A stretch of DNA of 64,000 bases from Mytilus trossulus (Eukaryota > Mollusca > Bivalvia > Mytilida > Mytilidae). This document shows, one piece after another, positions 59,080-64,000 of this stretch. The stretch lies in NCBI RefSeq assembly GCF_036588685.1, contig NC_086380.1, forward strand, positions 32,072,474 to 32,136,473, given 5' to 3'. Within the stretch, counting starts at the first letter, position 1; each line of letters opens with the position of its first letter. The notes under the pieces were generated by a model. It was not told the DNA's origin. It made no database searches and was given only the letters and a program-made list of their open reading frames with translations. The position numbers were made by a program, and so were the translations under genes.

Positions 59080-60330
59080 TTAATAGTCACAGTCAAAGAT
59101 CCAAATTGACTTTCCAGATTCGTTGGATAAATATAGACTCTTATAATCCGGACTAAAACATATAGCTATAGGATCTTTAATACCCTCTTCGGCTGATAAT
59201 ACTATTTCACTTTCAGTTCCTTGAGGTGACAAGCGATGTACGTTGTTTGACTTGCGCCCTACAACGTATACATTTCCGTTTCCGTCCGTAGCTATTCCAT
59301 CAGGCTTCTTCAATGTCGGTGAACTGTACGTAAAGATACTATTACCTTCTTTGTCAATACAGTACACCTTAGATAAACTTTCCAATCTTTTGCATGTATA
59401 TAGTATATTACATTTGCGCCTATCTGTAAGGTTTTAACGTGTTCCATATTTGAATTCAAGAAATATATCTCAGCTTTTCCTCCGAGGACTAATTCATCAT
59501 TAATCCACGCAACACCGTAAATTTTATCACTAAGTATATTAAACTTTGTTGTCGCTTCCATGTTTTCTATATTTTGCAATGAGCCACTGCGAAGTGTTGC
59601 AACTATTTTACCTGATTTGGAATGGATTGCAATATCCAATGGTTTCTCTCCTAAATCAACAGTACCCGTACATTTATCATCAGAGCTAAATTTACAGATC
59701 TTTTTGCTATTATGGAAACAAGCATATAATTGGTTTTCATCTGCTACAACACGCGTAACCATTATTCCATCCTTGTGAGATTCGTTTTTTTTCAATTTCT
59801 AATTTCCTTTTACGTGTGAACTTCTTTGGTGTCATTGTAATCGGTGACTTGATTTGTGCTCCTAATTGTTTTATATATGTATGCTTAAAATCACATGGGT
59901 TTGATGCCACTTTGAATGAACCAAGTTATTTTTCTCCAAGCACATTTGTTTCTGTAAAAGTGAAGACTTGATTCATCAAGTTTGGATATGACTTCGTCCT
60001 AGTTTGATCCAGATTTAGGAGCTTAAACCTCAACTCTGAACTAAAGTCTGATGGTCGTTTGTTTTCATCAATTGCCATTTTAATGATATATGCCTTATCT
60101 TTTTCATCCCACGTTTTTGATATAATTTCATTTTAAGATTTGAGAAGCTATTCAATTGATCTAGTTATTGCATTTTATTGTTCAATAACTCTGAATGTTT
60201 TCTTCTTTGTTGTGTTTTGTATCAATAGCTGTTTTACTAACATGTTTCAACCATCGAATATATCAACAATCAGTGCCAACATTTTCTCATCCTTTGAATC
60301 AAATTTGTTTATAAACACTAATTATCTATA
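59080..60330 (-). pseudogene. Decayed tandem paralogue of the B-box/NHL gene
   Basis: The C-terminal part (59080-59385) is about 85% identical by eye to the end of the intact gene, including KVYCIDKEG, NVYVVGRKSNNVHRL and IAICFSPDYKSLYLSNESGK. The next upstream part (59310-59795) is in another frame. Where they meet, the pseudogene lacks about 19 bases relative to its paralogue (after the YYIH passage), which breaks the frame. Further upstream (59800-60330), only islands matching 54130-54400 and 54540-54790 remain, and no intact B-box region is present. It lies 5.5 kb upstream in the same orientation, so it is probably a local tandem duplicate. Confidence 0.85.
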
Positions 60331-60510
60331 ACGTGCTGTCCCTATGACATACAAATCAAATCTAACACTGTTCACATTGTTTAAAATGTACAATAAACCT
60401 GCCTTATATCATTGATTCTAAAATAAGGGTTTGGATGAGGAACTCCTTGGACCATTAAAGACATTTTTTCTGTATTCTTTATTTATTTTGACCCTTATTC
60501 TCTTTATTTT

Positions 60511-60622
60511 ATATTTAGACACCTTATTATTCATATTTCGACACCTTATTATTCATATTTCGACACCTTATTATTCATATTTCGACACCTTATTATTCAT
60601 ATTTAGACACATTATTATTCTC
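60511..60622 (+). repeat. 22-bp minisatellite
   Basis: About 4.7 units of ACACCTTATTATTCATATTTCG-type sequence start at 60519, 60541, 60563, 60585 and 60607, the middle ones identical. Confidence 0.9.
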
Positions 60623-60644
60623 TATTCTGTAAACCACATCCAGA

Positions 60645-60835
60645 TCCTAATATTGTGGATTCATTTTTATTTGTTGGATACCAATTTTCGTGGATTTCGA
60701 AGCACCCTATTAAGATTCCTATGTCCAAAATATGTCAAATTTTCTGTAGGGATTTATTTACCTTTGGCAAAACCTCGAAATTGCATATCCACGATTTTTT
60801 TTAGGATTCCTTAATCCACGATAATACATGAACCC
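60645..60835 (+). repeat. Dispersed repeat (GGATACCAATTTTCGTGGAT type)
   Basis: TTGTGGATTCATTTTTATTT, GGATACCAATTTTCGTGGAT, TTTGGCAAAACC-CGAAAT and TATCCACGAT. It is matched at 63075-63225. This is a repeat type I recognise as widespread in molluscs. Confidence 0.65.
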
Positions 60836-61336
60836 AGGGTCTAAACTAATGACCCTACATGTGGTGAACTGTCCTTGTGAGTGATAGCTCTATTTTTAAA
60901 GAGAAAAAGTATGGGTTAAGGTGATGGGAACATGAAAACAAGAATACATTTTAATTTACCTATACCATACTATGTATCATATGTATTTCTTTTTTGCATG
61001 TCATTCTCTGTACCTTAGATTTAACAGTTCTCAAAGCATAAAGTATTGTATTGTGTAAAGAGTGTAAATCATGTTTTTACACTAAAAGTAACCATTTTAG
61101 TATACTAAAAATTCAGAAATTTATGCATGCATTTATTTTTGCAGTTTTGTCATTTTGGACTAAAATGTGATTTAATTTTTTTTTGATATTGAGAAAAATC
61201 ATGTCTACCGGTAATTCATATAAAAAAATTCAAAATGCAAGTTTGAATTATTGTGATCACAACCCTGTCCCAAATTTCTCAATAAAAAAAACATTGCAAT
61301 AACTTCTGAATTTACAGTACATATTTTTGCGTTTTG

Positions 61337-62335
61337 GGAGTCCTCAGTGGCTCAATGGTGTAAGTATTCTAGCTACCGTATCGCTAACCTGTCAACACTG
61401 AGATTTTGGGTTTGAATCCTGCATGGAATGGGTGCACAATACTCTTATTCTTATTGACTAGGATTGTTAATTTTCCTTTCACAGGTCAGTGGTTCTCTAA
61501 GGGCACTCCTGCTGGGCGCACTACGTTTGCACACATTTGTGGATTAAAATGTTTTACGTTTGCGCGCAGCTTTCGATTACATTTGCGTGCATTTATTTTA
61601 CAGGTAAACTCAGGTAAATATATGTAAAAAAAGATTAAATCAAATTGTAATTGACTATATATTATTTTTATTTTCATAATAAATATGAATATCAATTATT
61701 AATTTTGAAAATATTTCTTAATTCAAATTATATAATGTTCATAATGAATTCTAAAACCAATTATAAAGTGATCATTATAAACTCCCTAGTGTAGCTTAAG
61801 GCATACATGTAACTTCATTGAGAATATTTCAGGATGAAAAGTGTTTCAACTAATAGTGTTCGTTTTAAAATTATTAAATTATTTTAAGTTACACTAAGGT
61901 ACAAATATGGAGTTTCGGCATGCACTGACATGTAAAGTAATGAATTTATCAATAATTTTAACTTTATTTAAGATTAGCTATGTTTTAACATTTTAACATT
62001 TTCATCTGTATATAATCTACGATTTAGTGTTTATGCATAATAAAATGGACTTATCTTGCTCCAAATCCCACTTCCACCTCATCGTTGGTGAGTTGGGTAC
62101 TAAGACTAACGAAATGAGTACTTTTATTTGTAAATAATTGAACAAATTATAAATAAATAAGTATAATAACCTGTAAAAAAATGTGTGCAATTGTAATCAA
62201 AAGCTGCGTGCAAACACAATAATTTTTGCACGCAAATGTAATGGTGATGTGCGCAAAAATAATGCACCACTCCTGCTTCCCCAGCCAATCAAAACTGATA
62301 TTGAGCACCAACCAATCAATCAATCTAGCTTTTAA
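61337..62335 (+). mobile_element. tRNA-derived SINE interrupted by a MITE
   Basis: The head has RNA polymerase III-type promoter boxes: TGGCTCAATGG (61348-61358, box A) and GGTTTGAATCC (61409-61419, box B), at tRNA-like spacing. The body TCAGTGGTTCTCTAAGGGCA continues to 61513. It resumes after the MITE at 62269 (ACTCCTGCTTCCCCAGCCAA, then AAAACTGATATT), as in the SINE consensus I recognise from bivalves (GGTTCTCT..GGGCACTCC..CTTCC..CCAAT..AAACTGA). Confidence 0.7.
61514..62267. mobile_element. MITE with TTTGCGTGC-tandem inverted ends inside the SINE
   Basis: The ends are inverted repeats of about 95 bases (61514-61613 and 62168-62267), made of repeated variants of TTTGCGTGC, TTTGCACAC and TTTGCGCGC. 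The left starts GGGCGCACTACGTTTGCACA; the complement of the right starts GGTGCATTATTTTTGCGCAC. The flanks CACTCCTGCT (61504-61513 and 62268-62277) form a 9- or 10-base target duplication, one base being ambiguous. The centre is AT-rich and non-coding. It is probably a MULE-type MITE like 24616-25303. Confidence 0.85.
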
Positions 62336-62553
62336 ATACATCTGTTATGCCAGTAATAATACAAATCTAAGATATTAACAATTTTATTTTATTATGCATT
62401 TCTGCACTAATTAAAATAGATTATTAGTACATATAAAACAATAATTTCTAGAGAAAATAAAAAAATAATTTATCAGCTGATTTCAAAATGAATTGCATAG
62501 TAAAATAAACACAAGACAGTAAGACTATTGAAATAATCTTCAAAAATGACCAC

Positions 62554-62832
62554 TTAAGGTGGTACCTTACACTACAGGGAGATAACTCTGTAAAATCAGC
62601 TAAACGTTTTTATTATGTTGTGTTGTTAGAGGAATATTAAGCTTCTCAATGATCAAAATCAGTGTTTGTCAAACTGCTATATAACCAGTGTAATTTTTCT
62701 GAAAAAACGGTTGGTTCAAATTTTTTAAATTTTTATATTTTTGTCAAAGGGTCAAAGTAAATACTTTGTAAAAATTTTAAGAAAATTAAACGAGCCAAAT
62801 TAATTTAGTTCAAGTGTTGGGTACCACCTTAA
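62554..62832. mobile_element. TTAA-type MITE, 279 bp
   Basis: The tips TTAAGGTGGTACC (62554) and GGTACCACCTTAA (to 62832) are inverted repeats with TTAA at both ends. The right half is matched by the fragment at 21062-21245. Confidence 0.8.
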
Positions 62833-63049
62833 ATGAAAAAGTTCTTTTTAACTTGCTTACGAAATCCTATTAATCAACAAAGGCTTTATATAGCTATATC
62901 AAGGTATAAGGATTTAAAAGTAACATATATAACAGCCATTTGTGTTGTTGGGTCGTAACAAATTACTTCTTGCTTTGATTAAAAATGTGAAAAGACAAAA
63001 TATGGTTGAAATGAATTATAATGTGTTACTTTCATGGTTTGAATGTTTG

Positions 63050-63240
63050 TTTTATATACCCACAAGTTCCAAAATCTCAATACTGTGAATTCATTATTAT
63101 TCGTTGGATACCAATTTTTGATGGTTTTTGTACAAATGAATCACAAATACAAATTATCTTTTATGTTGTATGCAGACTTTGGCAAAACCACGAAATCAAA
63201 TATCCATTAAAAGGCAAGTGCAATCCAAAACAATTGGTAC
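63050..63240 (+). repeat. Dispersed repeat, second copy of the 60645 type
   Basis: CTGTGAATTCATTATTATTC, TTGGATACCAATTTTTGATG and TTTGGCAAAACCACGAAATC are in the same order as at 60645-60835, with more divergence. Confidence 0.6.
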
Positions 63241-63259
63241 CAAGGAAAATTTTCATAGT

Positions 63260-64000
63260 ATGACCATGAAGGAGGGAAGTATATAAGTTTTTTGGTGGAC
63301 AATTTGATGGTTCTCTAGACATCATTAGCACTTAAACTGACAATAAATATATAAAAAATGGAATGTTTGATGAAAACTGGACGGATAAGTCACAATATTT
63401 CTAATTACACAATACATATTCTATTATAAAAAAAAATATAATAAATAAAAATTCTAGGCATGTTTCTTATACTTTAAAGCTTCTTTCTGTAATCATTTGT
63501 AAATTTCCAATAAATTATCTTATTACATATATACTTTCTACTTATATTAAAAGTATCATTTAATAAATAATCCAACAACATTATTAACTGCTGTCCTAAT
63601 ATCAATGATCAGCCAGTGAGTTTAGAGGTTATTTTAATGAAATTTACTAATATGTTAACTAGGTCAAATTACTCAAACTGAATAGAGGTCCAAATTCAAA
63701 TTATGCATCAATAAATTCTGAAAAAAAGTCACTTTCATAAACTTTTCCTCCCATTAAAGGACTCACTATAATTTATTTTCATGTTAAAGTAGGAATGAAC
63801 ATCTCCAAATTATCTACATAAAAAAATTATACAATCAATGGAATGTGGATTAATTCTTCAGATTTCATAATATGCTAAGATTCAAAATTACAATCACCTA
63901 GTAAAGTAGATCTTTCAAGCATTGTTCTTGTCTTCTGGTTTTCAGTTTTTTTCCAAGAAAGCTTGTTATTGTTTATAAAAGTAGTTCATAATCCCACCCA
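63260..64000. other. AT-rich end of window, nothing recognised
   Basis: No exon, RNA gene or bounded repeat is visible. Confidence 0.45.

Noticed and set aside
60511..60622. Possible CRISPR array
   Set aside because: The 22-base units are directly adjacent without spacers; it is a minisatellite in a eukaryotic genome.
61337..61425. Genuine tRNA gene
   Set aside because: A- and B-box-like motifs are present but no cloverleaf with an acceptor stem can be drawn, and the downstream body is that of a SINE.

Overview
The window looks like the nuclear genome of a bivalve mollusc, most likely a marine mussel (Mytilus-like). The base composition is AT-rich and the genes have spliced exons with GT/AG borders. 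Several dispersed repeats are ones I recognise as common in mussel DNA. The species assignment rests on pattern memory, not on a search.

Layout. (1) 1-7.0 kb: a long inverted repeat with a nested TTAA-flanked MITE, then one uninterrupted 1749-codon gene for a SecA-like ATPase on the + strand. (2) 7-16.8 kb: repeat-dominated DNA with MITEs, a decayed MULE-type transposase, a broken reverse transcriptase, a fold-back element and direct repeats. (3) 16.9-25.8 kb: a five-exon minus-strand gene, assembled here from splice sites, for a 359-residue protein with a PD-(D/E)XK nuclease signature. A 9-bp-TSD MITE sits in its first intron. (4) 25.8-36 kb: a 5'-truncated LINE, a 2.4-kb element with perfect 33-bp inverted ends, and a 300-bp ATT microsatellite. 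(5) 36.1-51.3 kb: a six-exon minus-strand gene, also assembled from splice sites, for a 430-residue secreted cyanophycinase-like (peptidase S51) protein. Its 8.4-kb fourth intron holds a MITE that was split by a nearly full-length LINE, followed by a recent 745-bp tandem duplication. (6) 53.4-60.3 kb: an intronless B-box/NHL-type (TRIM-like) gene and a decayed tandem paralogue. (7) 60-64 kb: minisatellite, SINE and MITEs, including a MITE inserted cleanly into a tRNA-derived SINE.

The host genes show no operon-like relationship. Two of them (SecA-like, cyanophycinase-like) belong to families best known from bacteria, yet they carry eukaryotic features: a myristoylation-type N terminus and a TPR-like segment in the first, introns and a signal peptide in the second. 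The strongest candidates for undescribed biology are the SecA-like protein, the PD-(D/E)XK protein and a set of non-autonomous elements whose terminal inverted repeats are built from short tandem motifs.
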